64,000 nucleotides of DNA. Origin: CAVZOY01 sp963777095. GTDB lineage: Bacteria > Actinomycetota > Actinomycetes > Mycobacteriales > Geodermatophilaceae. The stretch is from positions 1,116,001-1,180,000 of the forward strand of contig CAVZOY010000006.1 of NCBI GenBank assembly GCA_963777095.1, given 5' to 3'. The notes under the pieces were generated by a model that was not told the DNA's origin, did not search any database, and saw only the letters and a list, made by a program, of their open reading frames with translations. Of this stretch, positions 33,739 to 42,035 are shown one piece after another. The position numbers and the translations under genes were made by a program. Every line of letters begins with the position of its first letter. Position 1 is the first letter of the stretch.

Positions 33739-34785
33739 GTGCAGCTGGAGAACTCCTTCACCGTCCCGGTTCCCGTCGACGACGCCTGGCGGGTGCTGCT
33801 CGACATCGAGCGCATCGCGCCGTGCATGCCGGGTGCCGCGCTGGACTCCGTCGAGGGTGACGCCTTCACCGGCCGGGTCAAGGTCAAGCTCGGCCCGATC
33901 AACCTGACCTACGCGGGCAAGGCGTCGTTCGTGGAGAAGGACGAGGCCGCCCACCGCGCGGTCATCGACGCCAAGGGCAAGGACCAGCGCGGCAACGGCA
34001 CGGCGGCCGCCGTCATCACCGCGACGCTGGCGGCCGAGGGCTCGGCGACCCGCGTGAACGTGCTCACCGACCTGAACATCACCGGCCGGCCGGCGCAGTT
34101 CGGCCGCGGTGTCATGACCGACGTCGGCAACAAGCTGCTCGGTCAGTTCGCCGACAAGCTCGCCGCCCAGCTCGCCACGTCGCCGGACGCCGCGGCGGAC
34201 GCCGGCGCCGCGGCGGAGAAGCAGGAGCCGACCGTGGCGACCGGCGCGGCCGCCACCGCCGCGGGGGTGGCCGAGGAGGTCGGCGCCTCGGTCGAGCAGG
34301 TGCCGGGGAACAACGCGGCCGCCGAGGCGGTGCGCAAGGCCGGGACGGCGACCAAGAAGGCGGCGGCCGCGGCGTCGGACTCCGCGCGCACGACGCAGGA
34401 GATCCCGAAGAAGACCGCCGCCAAGAAGGCCCCGGCGAAGAAGGCGGCCGAGAAGAGCGTCGAGACGACCCAGCCCGTCGCCGGGGTGAGCGCTCCCGCC
34501 GCGCAGGACACCGCCCCTCCGACGCGGCCCCTGGCCAAGGCGCCGAGCGGGCCGCCGGCAGGCACCACCGCTCCGCCGACGAAGCCCGCGACCGGGGCGC
34601 CCACGCGCAGCACGCCGTCTGCGGGTGTCTCCCGTCCGCAGCCGGTGGCCGAGCCGGAGCCGATCGACCTGCTCGAGGTGGCCGGCGGCGCCGCGCTCAC
34701 CCGGTTGGCCCTGCCGGCCGCGGGCGTCGCGGGTGCGCTGCTGCTCGTCGTGCTGGTGGTCCGCCGGCGCCGCCGCCGCGGCTGA
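33739..34785 (+). CDS. coxG: CoxG-like SRPBCC protein with C-terminal membrane anchor
   Basis: 348 residues from GTG 33739 with AGGAGG upstream. Residues 1-150 are a CoxG/SRPBCC domain (LENSFTVPVPVDDAWRVLLDIERIAPCMPGA, KLGPINLTYAGKASF, VLTDLNITGRPAQFGRGVM). A 150-residue Ala/Lys/Pro/Thr-rich disordered linker follows, with Lys-rich segments (KKTAAKKAPAKKAAEK), then one helix (LALPAAGVAGALLLVVLVV) and an Arg tail. CoxG attaches CO dehydrogenase to the membrane and is linked to electron transfer into quinone. The long linker would let the domain reach out from the membrane. It is 1.6 kb past coxM, separated by three small genes. Confidence 0.9.
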   Translation: MQLENSFTVPVPVDDAWRVLLDIERIAPCMPGAALDSVEGDAFTGRVKVKLGPINLTYAGKASFVEKDEAAHRAVIDAKGKDQRGNGTAAAVITATLAAEGSATRVNVLTDLNITGRPAQFGRGVMTDVGNKLLGQFADKLAAQLATSPDAAADAGAAAEKQEPTVATGAAATAAGVAEEVGASVEQVPGNNAAAEAVRKAGTATKKAAAAASDSARTTQEIPKKTAAKKAPAKKAAEKSVETTQPVAGVSAPAAQDTAPPTRPLAKAPSGPPAGTTAPPTKPATGAPTRSTPSAGVSRPQPVAEPEPIDLLEVAGGAALTRLALPAAGVAGALLLVVLVVRRRRRRG

Positions 34786-34796
34786 ACCTCTCGTGG

Positions 34797-35405
34797 CTAT
34801 GCCGTCAACCAGTGCACCGCCGCGGCGGCGACCAGGGCCGGGTTCTGCTTGAGCGAGTGGTCGCCGGGAACGGCGTAGACCGACGCGTCGGGGCGGCCGG
34901 CCAGCACCGCGGCGACGTCCTCGGGCCGGCCGAAGGCATCCGTCTCGCCCTGGACGACGAGCACCGGCACGCCGGCGCCGAGGAGCTCGTCGGCGCGGCT
35001 CTTCTCCGGCCGGCCCGGCGGGTGCAGCGGGAACGCCAGTGCGACGACGCCGGTGGCACCGAGCGCCGTCGCCGTCCGGCAGGCCACGCGCGCCCCGGCG
35101 CTGCGCCCGCCCAGCACCAACGAGCCGGTCAGCACGCCGTCGTCCCGCAGCCGCTCGAGCACCGCCGTCCACGCGACGTCCAGCCGGGCGGGCGCGGGTG
35201 CGATCCGCTTGCCGGCCACCCGCCACGGCTGCTCCACGCGGAGCACCCGCCAGCCCTCGCCCGCGGCTGCGTCGGCCACCGCCACCAGGTCCCGCGCGTC
35301 CACCCCGCCACCCGCGCCGGAGCCGAGCGCCAGAGTGCCCACCACGTCGCCCGGCGGCTCGGTGGTCAGCACGCGCGCCGGGCCGAGCGGGGTCTCGATC
35401 TCCAC
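34797..35405 (-). CDS. Alpha/beta-hydrolase (KANL3/Tex30-like)
   Basis: 202 residues from GTG 35405. The nucleophile elbow is GGRSAGARVA (G-x-S-x-G), the acid lies in VQGETDAFGRPED, and the histidine in VPGDHSLKQNP. The N-terminus LALGSGAGGGVDARDL provides the oxyanion loop. Size and order match small bacterial hydrolases related to dienelactone hydrolase and Tex30; substrate unknown. It follows the dedA stop by five bases, so the two genes are likely co-transcribed. Confidence 0.87.
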   Translation of the reverse strand: MEIETPLGPARVLTTEPPGDVVGTLALGSGAGGGVDARDLVAVADAAAGEGWRVLRVEQPWRVAGKRIAPAPARLDVAWTAVLERLRDDGVLTGSLVLGGRSAGARVACRTATALGATGVVALAFPLHPPGRPEKSRADELLGAGVPVLVVQGETDAFGRPEDVAAVLAGRPDASVYAVPGDHSLKQNPALVAAAAVHWLTA

Positions 35406-35410
35406 GGCGG

Positions 35411-36112
35411 TCAGGCGGGCGGCGCCGGCGTGCGGCCCTTCTTCGCCGCCCTGCGCTGCGCCGTCCGGCTGTCGGGGTGCTTGCGGGCGTACAGATCGGT
35501 GACCCGGCGGAACACCATCCAGGCGATCCCGAGCACGACGGCGGCGACGACGGCGTAGTCGAGCCACCGGAGGTTCTCCCGCACGAAGTCCCCCGCGGCG
35601 ACGCCCAGGCCGATGAGCACGCTGTTCCAGATGAGGCTGCCGCCCGTGGTGTAGAGCAGGAACTGACCGAACGGCATCTTGACCACGCCTGCAGGCACGG
35701 ACACGAAGCTGCGCACGATCGGCACCATCCGGCCGAAGAACACCGCCGAGCGGCCGTGCCGCTCGAACCACTCGAAGGTCCGGTCGACGTCCTCGGTCTC
35801 GACCAGCGGCAACCGGTCGAGGAAGGCGTGCGAGCGCCGCGGCCCCAGCAGCCGCCCGAGCCAGTAGAAGAAGATCGCGCCGAGGACCGACCCGAGCGTC
35901 GCGAAGAACACGACCGGGACGACGTTCATGTCGCCGCTGCGGATGAGCACACCGGCCAGGCCGAGCACCGCCTCGCTCGGGATCGGCGGGATGACCGTTT
36001 CCAGCAGGATGCTCAGCCCGACGCCCACCGGCCCCAGCGATTCGACCAGGTCGAGCAGGAAGCCGGTGATGCCGCCCTCGTCGGACGATGCCGCGGCGGC
36101 GAGCCAATCCAT
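35411..36112 (-). CDS. DedA-family membrane protein
   Basis: 233 residues with four to five hydrophobic segments. The VTT/SNARE-associated domain shows IPPIPSEAVLGLAG near the N-terminus, ARTLG-like FFATLGSVLGAIFFYWLGRLLG, FFGRMVPIVRSFVSVPAGVVKMPFGQFLLYTTGGSLIWN with the conserved Arg and Gly positions. DedA proteins are lipid-carrier or undecaprenyl-phosphate flippases that support envelope homeostasis. A -10 box six bases before ATG 36112 implies a leaderless transcript. Confidence 0.93.
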   Translation of the reverse strand: MDWLAAAASSDEGGITGFLLDLVESLGPVGVGLSILLETVIPPIPSEAVLGLAGVLIRSGDMNVVPVVFFATLGSVLGAIFFYWLGRLLGPRRSHAFLDRLPLVETEDVDRTFEWFERHGRSAVFFGRMVPIVRSFVSVPAGVVKMPFGQFLLYTTGGSLIWNSVLIGLGVAAGDFVRENLRWLDYAVVAAVVLGIAWMVFRRVTDLYARKHPDSRTAQRRAAKKGRTPAPPA

Positions 36113-36118
36113 GCGCCC

Positions 36119-36124
36119 ACGGTA
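36119..36124 (-). promoter_or_regulatory. -10 box (TACCGT) for leaderless dedA-type gene
   Basis: TACCGT on the minus strand with six bases to ATG 36112. Confidence 0.55.
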
Positions 36125-36191
36125 TCGGCGGGTCCTGGTCGCCGCCGGGAAGCGACCCGGACGCCGCCGCGCCGCTGCGCGATCGCGCGGC

Positions 36192-36197
36192 TACCGT
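36192..36197 (+). promoter_or_regulatory. -10 box (TACCGT) for leaderless amidohydrolase gene
   Basis: TACCGT with eight bases to ATG 36206, divergent from the DedA promoter 70 bases away. Confidence 0.55.
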
Positions 36198-36205
36198 CGG
36201 CAGGC

Positions 36206-37507
36206 ATGCCGCAGCGCCTCACCGCTCCCGTCCTCGTCGTCGGCGACCGGGCGGGCACCGTCGTCCGGGATGCGGTGGTCGACGTCGACGACGGCGTCCT
36301 GACCTGGGTGGGACCGGCGGCCGAGGCACCCCCACCGCCCGACGGCGACGTCGTGGCGCTGCCCGGCCTGCTGATGCCGGGCATGGTCAACGCGCACTCG
36401 CACGCGCCGATGGTGCTGTTCCGCGGACAGGGGGAGGGGCTGCCGCTGGACCGCTGGCTGCGGGAGGTGATGTGGCCGCGGGAGGCCCGGCTGACGCCGG
36501 ACGACATCGAGGTCGCGATGACCGCGGCGTCCGCGGAGATGCTGCGCAACGGCGTCACGACCAGCGTGGAGATGTACTTCGAGCCGGAGCGGATCGCGTC
36601 GGCCGTGCGCACGACTGGCGCCCGCTCGGTGATCCTGGCGCCGCTGCTGCCGTTGCCCGGCATGCCCCCGCTGGAGAAGCAGCTGGATGCGGCCGTCGCG
36701 CTGGCCGACGGTGCTCCGGACGACGGCGTCGTCGAGTACGGGATCGGGCCGCACGCCGCGTACACCGTTCCGCTCCGGGTGCTCGGCGACGCCGGCCGGC
36801 TGGCCCGCGAGCACGGCATGTTGCTGCACCTGCACGTGGCCGAGACCGCCTCCGAGGGCGACGAGCTGCTGGCTCGCCACGGCGCCTCGGTGCCGCAGCT
36901 GCTGGCGTCGCACGACGTGCTCGGTGGACGGGTGCTCGCGGCCCACTGCGTGCACATGGCCGACGGCGACCTGGACCTGTGGCAGGAGTACGACGTGGCC
37001 GTCGCGCACTGCCCGGCCAGCAACGCCAAGCTCGCCAGCGGGACGGCGCGGCTGCGCGACATGCTCGACCGCGGCATCCGGGTGGGGCTCGGCACCGACG
37101 GGCCGGCGTCCAACGACGGGCTGGACCTGCTGGCCGACGCCCGGCTGGCCGCGATGCTCGCGCGGCTGTCGGCGCACGACGCGACGGCCCTGTCGGCGGC
37201 CGAGGCGGTCTGGCTGGCCACCGGGGCGTCGGCCGATGCGATCGGTCGGCCGGACCTGGGCCGGCTCGCGGCGGGGCGCCGGGCGGACCTCGTGCACGTC
37301 GACACGAGCGACCTGGTCTTCGAGCCGGTCGGGGACGACGCCGACGTGCTCAGCCACCTCGTCTGGTCGCCCTCCACCCGGTTCGTCCGCGACGTATGGG
37401 TGGGTGGCCGACAGGTGGTCGCCGACGGCGCGTGCACGACCGTCGACACCGCAGCGGTGCGGGCCGACGTCGCCTCGCGGGCCGCTCGGCTGGCCCGCCC
37501 GAGTTAA
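36206..37507 (+). CDS. Amidohydrolase (MtaD/SsnA-like aminohydrolase)
   Basis: 433 residues from ATG 36206. Metal ligands of the TIM-barrel amidohydrolase family are visible: NAHSHAP (HxH), LLHLHVAETASEGDEL, AAHCVHM and GTDGPASN with the catalytic Asp. CPASNAKLASG is a substrate-loop motif of the S-adenosylhomocysteine/methylthioadenosine deaminase group and of SsnA/chlorohydrolases. Most likely it deaminates a purine or related heterocycle; the exact substrate is not determined by these motifs. Confidence 0.9.
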   Translation: MPQRLTAPVLVVGDRAGTVVRDAVVDVDDGVLTWVGPAAEAPPPPDGDVVALPGLLMPGMVNAHSHAPMVLFRGQGEGLPLDRWLREVMWPREARLTPDDIEVAMTAASAEMLRNGVTTSVEMYFEPERIASAVRTTGARSVILAPLLPLPGMPPLEKQLDAAVALADGAPDDGVVEYGIGPHAAYTVPLRVLGDAGRLAREHGMLLHLHVAETASEGDELLARHGASVPQLLASHDVLGGRVLAAHCVHMADGDLDLWQEYDVAVAHCPASNAKLASGTARLRDMLDRGIRVGLGTDGPASNDGLDLLADARLAAMLARLSAHDATALSAAEAVWLATGASADAIGRPDLGRLAAGRRADLVHVDTSDLVFEPVGDDADVLSHLVWSPSTRFVRDVWVGGRQVVADGACTTVDTAAVRADVASRAARLARPS

Positions 37508-37508
37508 T

Positions 37509-37571
37509 TCAACCGATGGGTTGACAACGCTTCGCGGAGCGGTCTAGGTTCTTTATCAACCGGATGGTTGA
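37509..37571 (+). promoter_or_regulatory. Promoter flanked by twin operators upstream of the arsR-like gene
   Basis: TTGACA (37521-37526) and TAGGTT (37545-37550) are spaced by 18 bases. Two inverted repeats, TCAACC-gatg-GGTTGA (37509-37524) and TCAACC-ggat-GGTTGA (37556-37571), share identical arms; one overlaps the -35, the other lies just after the -10. Autorepression by the ArsR-family product is the likely use. Confidence 0.75.
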
Positions 37572-37584
37572 GCAAGGAGGCGGC

Positions 37585-37950
37585 GTGACGGCGGAGCGGC
37601 TCGACAAGGTCTTCGCGGCACTCGCCGACCCGACCCGGCGCGACATGGTCGCCCGGCTCGCGGACGGCGACGCGACGGTCAACGAGCTGGCTGCGCCGTA
37701 CGACGTCACCGTGCAGGCGGTGTCCAAGCACCTCAAGGTGCTCGAGGACGCCGGCCTGGTCAGCCGCAGCCGCGACGCCCAGCGCCGTCCGGTGCACCTG
37801 GAGGCGGAGGTGTTCGACCTGATGACCAAGTGGATCGAGCGCTACCGGCGCCAGGCCGAGGAGCGCTACCGCCGTCTCGACGACGTCCTCCGGTCGATGC
37901 CGGACGACACCGAACCCGTCCCACCTCGCAGAGAAGGAACCGCGTCATGA
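37585..37950 (+). CDS. ArsR-family transcriptional regulator
   Basis: 121 residues from GTG 37585, chosen because AAGGAGG ends four bases upstream; ATG 37564 in frame lies inside an operator. The winged helix is VFAALADPTRRDMVARLADGD, VNELAAPYDVTVQAVSKHLKVLEDAGLVSRSRD. No metal-binding Cys cluster is seen, placing it with the non-metal SdpR/YczG-like regulators that pair with AHSA1 proteins. It overlaps the AHSA1 gene by four bases. Confidence 0.92.
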   Translation: MTAERLDKVFAALADPTRRDMVARLADGDATVNELAAPYDVTVQAVSKHLKVLEDAGLVSRSRDAQRRPVHLEAEVFDLMTKWIERYRRQAEERYRRLDDVLRSMPDDTEPVPPRREGTAS

Positions 37951-38448
37951 CCACCACCCAGCACCACGAGACCACCATCGAGTCCGACCCGACCGTTCCG
38001 CTCGTCCGGATCGTCCGCGAGTTCGACGCCCCGCCGGAGAAGGTCTTCCGGGCGCACACCGACCCCGAACTGGTCGCCCAGTGGATGGGGCCGCGCAGCA
38101 ACGCAGAACCGCATCGACCAGTGGGACTGCCGCACCGGCGGGTCCTGGCGCTACGTCGCCATCCACGAGGGTGAGGAGTACGGCTTCCACGGCTGCTTCC
38201 ACGAGGTGCGCCCGTCGGAGCTCATCGTGCAGACCTTCACCTTCGAGGGCTTCCCGGACGGCGTGGCCCTGGAGAAGCTCGTGCTCGAGGACCTCGGCAA
38301 CGGCCGCACCCGGCTCACCGCCACCTCGCTGGTCGACACCTTCGAGGGGCGCGACGCCTTCGTGGCCAGCGGCATGGAGACCGGCGTGGTCGAGGGCTAC
38401 GAGCGGCTCGACGAGGTGCTCGGCCAGGATCTGACCCGCCCGAGTTGA
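37947..38448 (+). CDS. AHSA1/SRPBCC-domain protein, frameshifted near 38100
   Basis: About 166 residues after removal of one base near 38100 (VAQWMGPRSN, then RIDQWDCRTGGSWRYVAIHEGEEYGFHGCFHEV). The N-terminus VRIVREFDAPPEKVFRAHTDPELV and the C-terminal TSLVDTFEGRDAFVASGMETGVVEGYERLDEVL are typical. ArsR plus AHSA1 pairs are common in actinobacteria and have an unknown small ligand. The stop TGA (38446-38448) is contributed by palindromic element B. Confidence 0.85.
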
Positions 38449-38515
38449 TCATCGTCGTCGTGCAGCGCGACGCGCGATTCCGGCGCGTCGCCGTGCACGC
38501 GCCGATGATCAACTC
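38442..38515. repeat. Palindromic element B, copy 1
   Basis: Outer arms GAGTTGATCATCG (38442-38454) and complement (38503-38515), then GTGCA/TGCAC, then GCGACGCGC (38467-38475) with complement (38483-38491), form a long interrupted hairpin. Its outer arm supplies the TGA stop of the upstream gene. A related copy is at 46250-46325. Confidence 0.88.
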
Positions 38516-38567
38516 TGGGGGGCGCAGGAGCTCGCGTACCGGCCGGCGCGCCTGGTAGACAGAGGCG

Positions 38568-41471
38568 ATGGCATCCGAGACCCACGCCGTGGACGAGTCG
38601 TTCCTCGCGCTGCCGCTGTCCGCCCTGGCCGAGGCCGCGCTCACCCGGGCCGTCGACCTCGGCTGCGAGCACGCCGACCTGCGGGTCGAGCGGATCCGCA
38701 CGCAGACGATCCGGCTGCGCGACGCCCGCCTCGAGGCGCTCGCCGACGCCGAGGACCTCGGCCTCGCCGTGCGCGTCGTGCACGAGGGCACCTGGGGCTT
38801 CGCCGCCGGCGTGGTGCTGACGGCGGCCGAGGCGGTGCGGCTGGCCGAGGAGGCCGTGACAGTCGCCCGCGTCTCGGCGTCCGTGGTCAGCGACCGGGTC
38901 GAGCTGGCGCCCGAGCCGGCCCACGCCGACGCCCGGTACGTCTCCGACTACGACGTCGACCCCTTCGACGTCGCGGACGCCGACAAGACGGCGCTGCTGA
39001 TCGAGATGTCCGAGCGGCTGCTGGCCGCCGACGGCGTCGATCACGTGCAGGCCAGTGTCATGCAGGTCAAGGAGCAGAAGTTCTACGCCGACACGGCGGG
39101 CAGCCGGATCGCGCAGCAGCGGGTACGGGTCAACCCCGACGTCGAGGCGCTGACCGTCGACCGCACCACCGGCGCCTTCGAGACGATGCGGACCCTGGCG
39201 CCGCCGGCCGGCCGCGGCTGGGAGTACCTCACCGGCACGGGCTGGGACTGGGACGCCGAGCTCGCCGAGCTCCCCGAGCTGCTGATGGAGAAGACCAAGG
39301 CGCCGTCGGTCGAGGCCGGCCGCTACGACCTGGTCATCGACCCGACCAACCTGTGGCTGACCATCCACGAATCGATCGGCCACGCCACCGAGCTCGACCG
39401 CGCGCTCGGCTACGAGGCCGCCTACGCCGGCACCTCGTTCGCCACCGTCGACAAGCTCGGCACCCTGCAGTACGGCTCGCCGATTCTGCAGGTGACCGGT
39501 GACCGCACCGCCGCGCACGGGCTGTCCACCGTCGGCTGGGACGACGAGGGCGTCGCCGGCCAGCAGTGGGACATCGTCCGGGACGGCGTCCTCGTCGGCT
39601 ACCAGGTCGACCGCAACATGGCCCGGCTCCGGGGGCTGCCACGCTCCAACGGCTGTGCCTTCGCCGACTCGAGCCGGCACGTGCCCGTGCAGCGGATGGC
39701 CAACGTCTCCCTGCAGCCCGCGGCCGGCGGCCCGACGACCGAGGAGCTGATCGGGGACGTCGACCGCGGCATCTACGTCGTCGGCGACAAGAGCTGGTCG
39801 ATCGACATGCAGCGCTACAACTTCCAGTTCACCGGCCAGCGCTTCTACCGGATCGAGGGCGGCCGGCTCGCCGGCCAGCTGCGCGACGTCGCCTACCAGG
39901 CCACGACCACCGACTTCTGGGGCTCGATGGCCCGCGTGGGCGGCCCGTCCACCTACCGGCTCGGCGGCGCGTTCAACTGCGGCAAGGCGCAACCCGGGCA
40001 GACGGCGCCGGTCAGCCACGGCTGTCCGGTGGCGCTGTTCGAGCAGGTCAACGTCCTCAACACCGCTCCAGGAGGGGGGCCGGTGACCCAGCTGACCGCG
40101 CAGCAGATCGTCGAGAAGGCGCTGGCTGCCTCGACCGCCGACGGGCAGGTCACCTTCGTCGCCGAGGGCTCGGAGACCAACCTGCGCTGGGCGAGCAACA
40201 GCCTCACCACGAACGGCGCGATGCGTTCGCGCCGCGTCGTGGTGGTCTCGTTCGTCGACGGCGGCGCCGGCATGGCCGTCGGCAGCGTGACCCGCAGCGG
40301 GACGCCGGACGTCGCCGACCTGGTCGCCGCGAGCGAGCACGCCGCCCGCGAGGCGGGCCCGGCCGAGGACGCCATGCCGCTGGTGAGCGAGGCGCCGCCC
40401 GGCGCGGGCGACTGGGACGCCGACCCGGCGGAGACCTCGATCGAGGTGTTCCGCGACTTCGCGCCGGCCCTCGGTCAGGCGTTCGGCGAGGCGCGGGACC
40501 GCGGGCAGCTGCTGTTCGGCTTCGCCGAGCACTCGATGGAGACCGTCTACGTCGGCACCTCCACGGGTCTGCGGCTGCGGCACGACCAGCCGACCGGCCG
40601 CGTGGAGCTCAACGGCAAGAGCGCCGACTTCGCCACGTCGGTCTGGACCGGCACGGGCACCCGCGACTTCCGCGACGTCTCGGTATCCGACCTGGCCGCC
40701 GAGATCGACCGCCGCTACGGCTGGGCGCAGCGCACCGTCGAGCTGCCGGCCGGCCGGTACGAGACGCTGCTGCCGCCGTCCGCCGTGAGCGACCTGATGA
40801 TCTACCTCTACTGGACGATGGAGGCACGGGACGCCGACGAGGGCCGCAACGTCTTCGCCAAGCCCGGCGGCGGCAACCGCACGGGCGACCGGCTCGCCGC
40901 GCTGCCGCTGACGCTGCGCAGCGACCCGTTCGAGCCCGGCCTCGAGTGCGCGCCGTTCCAGGTGGTGAGCGGGTCGTCGGCCGCGGCGTCGGTCTTCGAC
41001 AACGGCATGGCGACCCCCGCGGTGAACTGGATCGAGGGCGGCGTGCTCGCCAACCTGATCCGGCCCCGGGCGTGGGCGCTCAAGACCACCGCACCGGCCA
41101 CGGCCGCCGTCGACAACCTCGTGCTCGAGGACCCGACGGCGACCGCGTCGCTCGACGAGATGCTCGCGGCGACCGACCGGGGGCTGCTGCTCACCACGCT
41201 CTGGTACATCCGCGAGGTCGATCCGCAGACGCTGCTGCTCACCGGTCTCACCCGGGACGGCGTCTACCTCGTCGAGGGCGGCGAGGTCACCGGGGCGGTC
41301 AACAACTTCCGGTTCAACGAGTCCCCGGTCGACCTGCTGGCGCGCACCGTGCAGGCCGGCCGCACGCAGCGGACGCTGCCGCGCGAGTGGAACGACTGGT
41401 TCAGTCGTGCGGCCATGCCGCCGCTGCGGGTCCCGGACTTCAACATGAGCAGCGTGAGCCAGGCCAGCTGA
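38568..41471 (+). CDS. TldD and TldE (PmbA) fused in one reading frame, fusion doubtful
   Basis: 967 residues. Residues 1-505 are TldD: the zinc motif HESIGHATE (about residue 265) is intact, with AFADSSRHVPVQRMANVSL and DFWGSMARVGGPSTYRLGGAFNCGKAQPGQ. Residues about 506-967 are TldE/PmbA, which lacks the metal motif, as the family does (ETSIEVFRDFAP, SVFDNGMATPAVNWIEGG). The two normally are separate genes forming a heterodimeric metallopeptidase that trims RiPP leader peptides and other substrates. At the junction, AGGAGG and GTG 40083 mark a natural TldE start, and a run of six G would, with one fewer, give TldD its own stop. The fusion is therefore probably an assembly artefact. Confidence 0.85.
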   Translation: MASETHAVDESFLALPLSALAEAALTRAVDLGCEHADLRVERIRTQTIRLRDARLEALADAEDLGLAVRVVHEGTWGFAAGVVLTAAEAVRLAEEAVTVARVSASVVSDRVELAPEPAHADARYVSDYDVDPFDVADADKTALLIEMSERLLAADGVDHVQASVMQVKEQKFYADTAGSRIAQQRVRVNPDVEALTVDRTTGAFETMRTLAPPAGRGWEYLTGTGWDWDAELAELPELLMEKTKAPSVEAGRYDLVIDPTNLWLTIHESIGHATELDRALGYEAAYAGTSFATVDKLGTLQYGSPILQVTGDRTAAHGLSTVGWDDEGVAGQQWDIVRDGVLVGYQVDRNMARLRGLPRSNGCAFADSSRHVPVQRMANVSLQPAAGGPTTEELIGDVDRGIYVVGDKSWSIDMQRYNFQFTGQRFYRIEGGRLAGQLRDVAYQATTTDFWGSMARVGGPSTYRLGGAFNCGKAQPGQTAPVSHGCPVALFEQVNVLNTAPGGGPVTQLTAQQIVEKALAASTADGQVTFVAEGSETNLRWASNSLTTNGAMRSRRVVVVSFVDGGAGMAVGSVTRSGTPDVADLVAASEHAAREAGPAEDAMPLVSEAPPGAGDWDADPAETSIEVFRDFAPALGQAFGEARDRGQLLFGFAEHSMETVYVGTSTGLRLRHDQPTGRVELNGKSADFATSVWTGTGTRDFRDVSVSDLAAEIDRRYGWAQRTVELPAGRYETLLPPSAVSDLMIYLYWTMEARDADEGRNVFAKPGGGNRTGDRLAALPLTLRSDPFEPGLECAPFQVVSGSSAAASVFDNGMATPAVNWIEGGVLANLIRPRAWALKTTAPATAAVDNLVLEDPTATASLDEMLAATDRGLLLTTLWYIREVDPQTLLLTGLTRDGVYLVEGGEVTGAVNNFRFNESPVDLLARTVQAGRTQRTLPREWNDWFSRAAMPPLRVPDFNMSSVSQAS

Positions 41472-41725
41472 CGCTGGGTGATTGTTCGATCTCACAACGG
41501 AATCGCCAAACCTCTGGCGGATTCTGCTGGCGACGCCACGCGGTCGAGTCCCTACCGTGAGTACCGGTACCGGCACGGAATGCCTTCCGCATCCCGAAGC
41601 CGGTAGCGCGCTCAACCAGTGCGGCAGAGCTGCCGATCCCTGTAAGGGCGTAGCGCCTCCACTGGCGCACCCGCACACCGCACGGGGCTCCCGCTTCCCG
41701 GGAGCCGTCGAGGGGAGGCCCTGTC

Positions 41726-42025
41726 GTGAGCAGGAGTCGCAAGCCGTCCGTCTTCCAGGTGGGCAAGGTCCGGGACGACGGCCGCACCGTCGTCATCTCC
41801 GGCTGGGGCCTCGGCCTCTGTGCCGCCGCCTGCACCTGCCACCGCCACCCGTCGGCCGGCCACCTGGCCATCGCCGAGGACCAGGCCGGCGGCAAGCTCG
41901 GTCTCGTCAGCTTCCGCGAGGGCGGCTGTGACTGCTGCGAGCCGTGGACCGCCGACGAGCTCGCCGCGATCCTGCGCGACTTCTCGAGCCTGTCCGCGCT
42001 CGACTCGGAGCCCCTCGCCGGCTGA
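41726..42025 (+). CDS. Small Cys-rich protein of unknown function
   Basis: 99 residues from GTG 41726. It has seven Cys and several His, with CAAACTCHRHPSAGH in the middle and CDCCEPW later, a spacing that could bind zinc or an Fe-S centre, and a C-terminal helix (ADELAAILRDFSSLSAL). No membrane segment. The 254-base leader 41472-41725 holds a hairpin (GGCTCCCG at about 41685, complement at about 41698) and no gene; structured RNA there is possible. I do not recognise the family. Confidence 0.7.
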   Translation: MSRSRKPSVFQVGKVRDDGRTVVISGWGLGLCAAACTCHRHPSAGHLAIAEDQAGGKLGLVSFREGGCDCCEPWTADELAAILRDFSSLSALDSEPLAG

Positions 42026-42035
42026 CCCCCGTCGC

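Noticed and set aside
38397..41678. A 1093-codon minus-strand open frame opposite tldD/tldE
   Set aside because: Shadow frame; the plus strand encodes a fully recognisable TldD and TldE.
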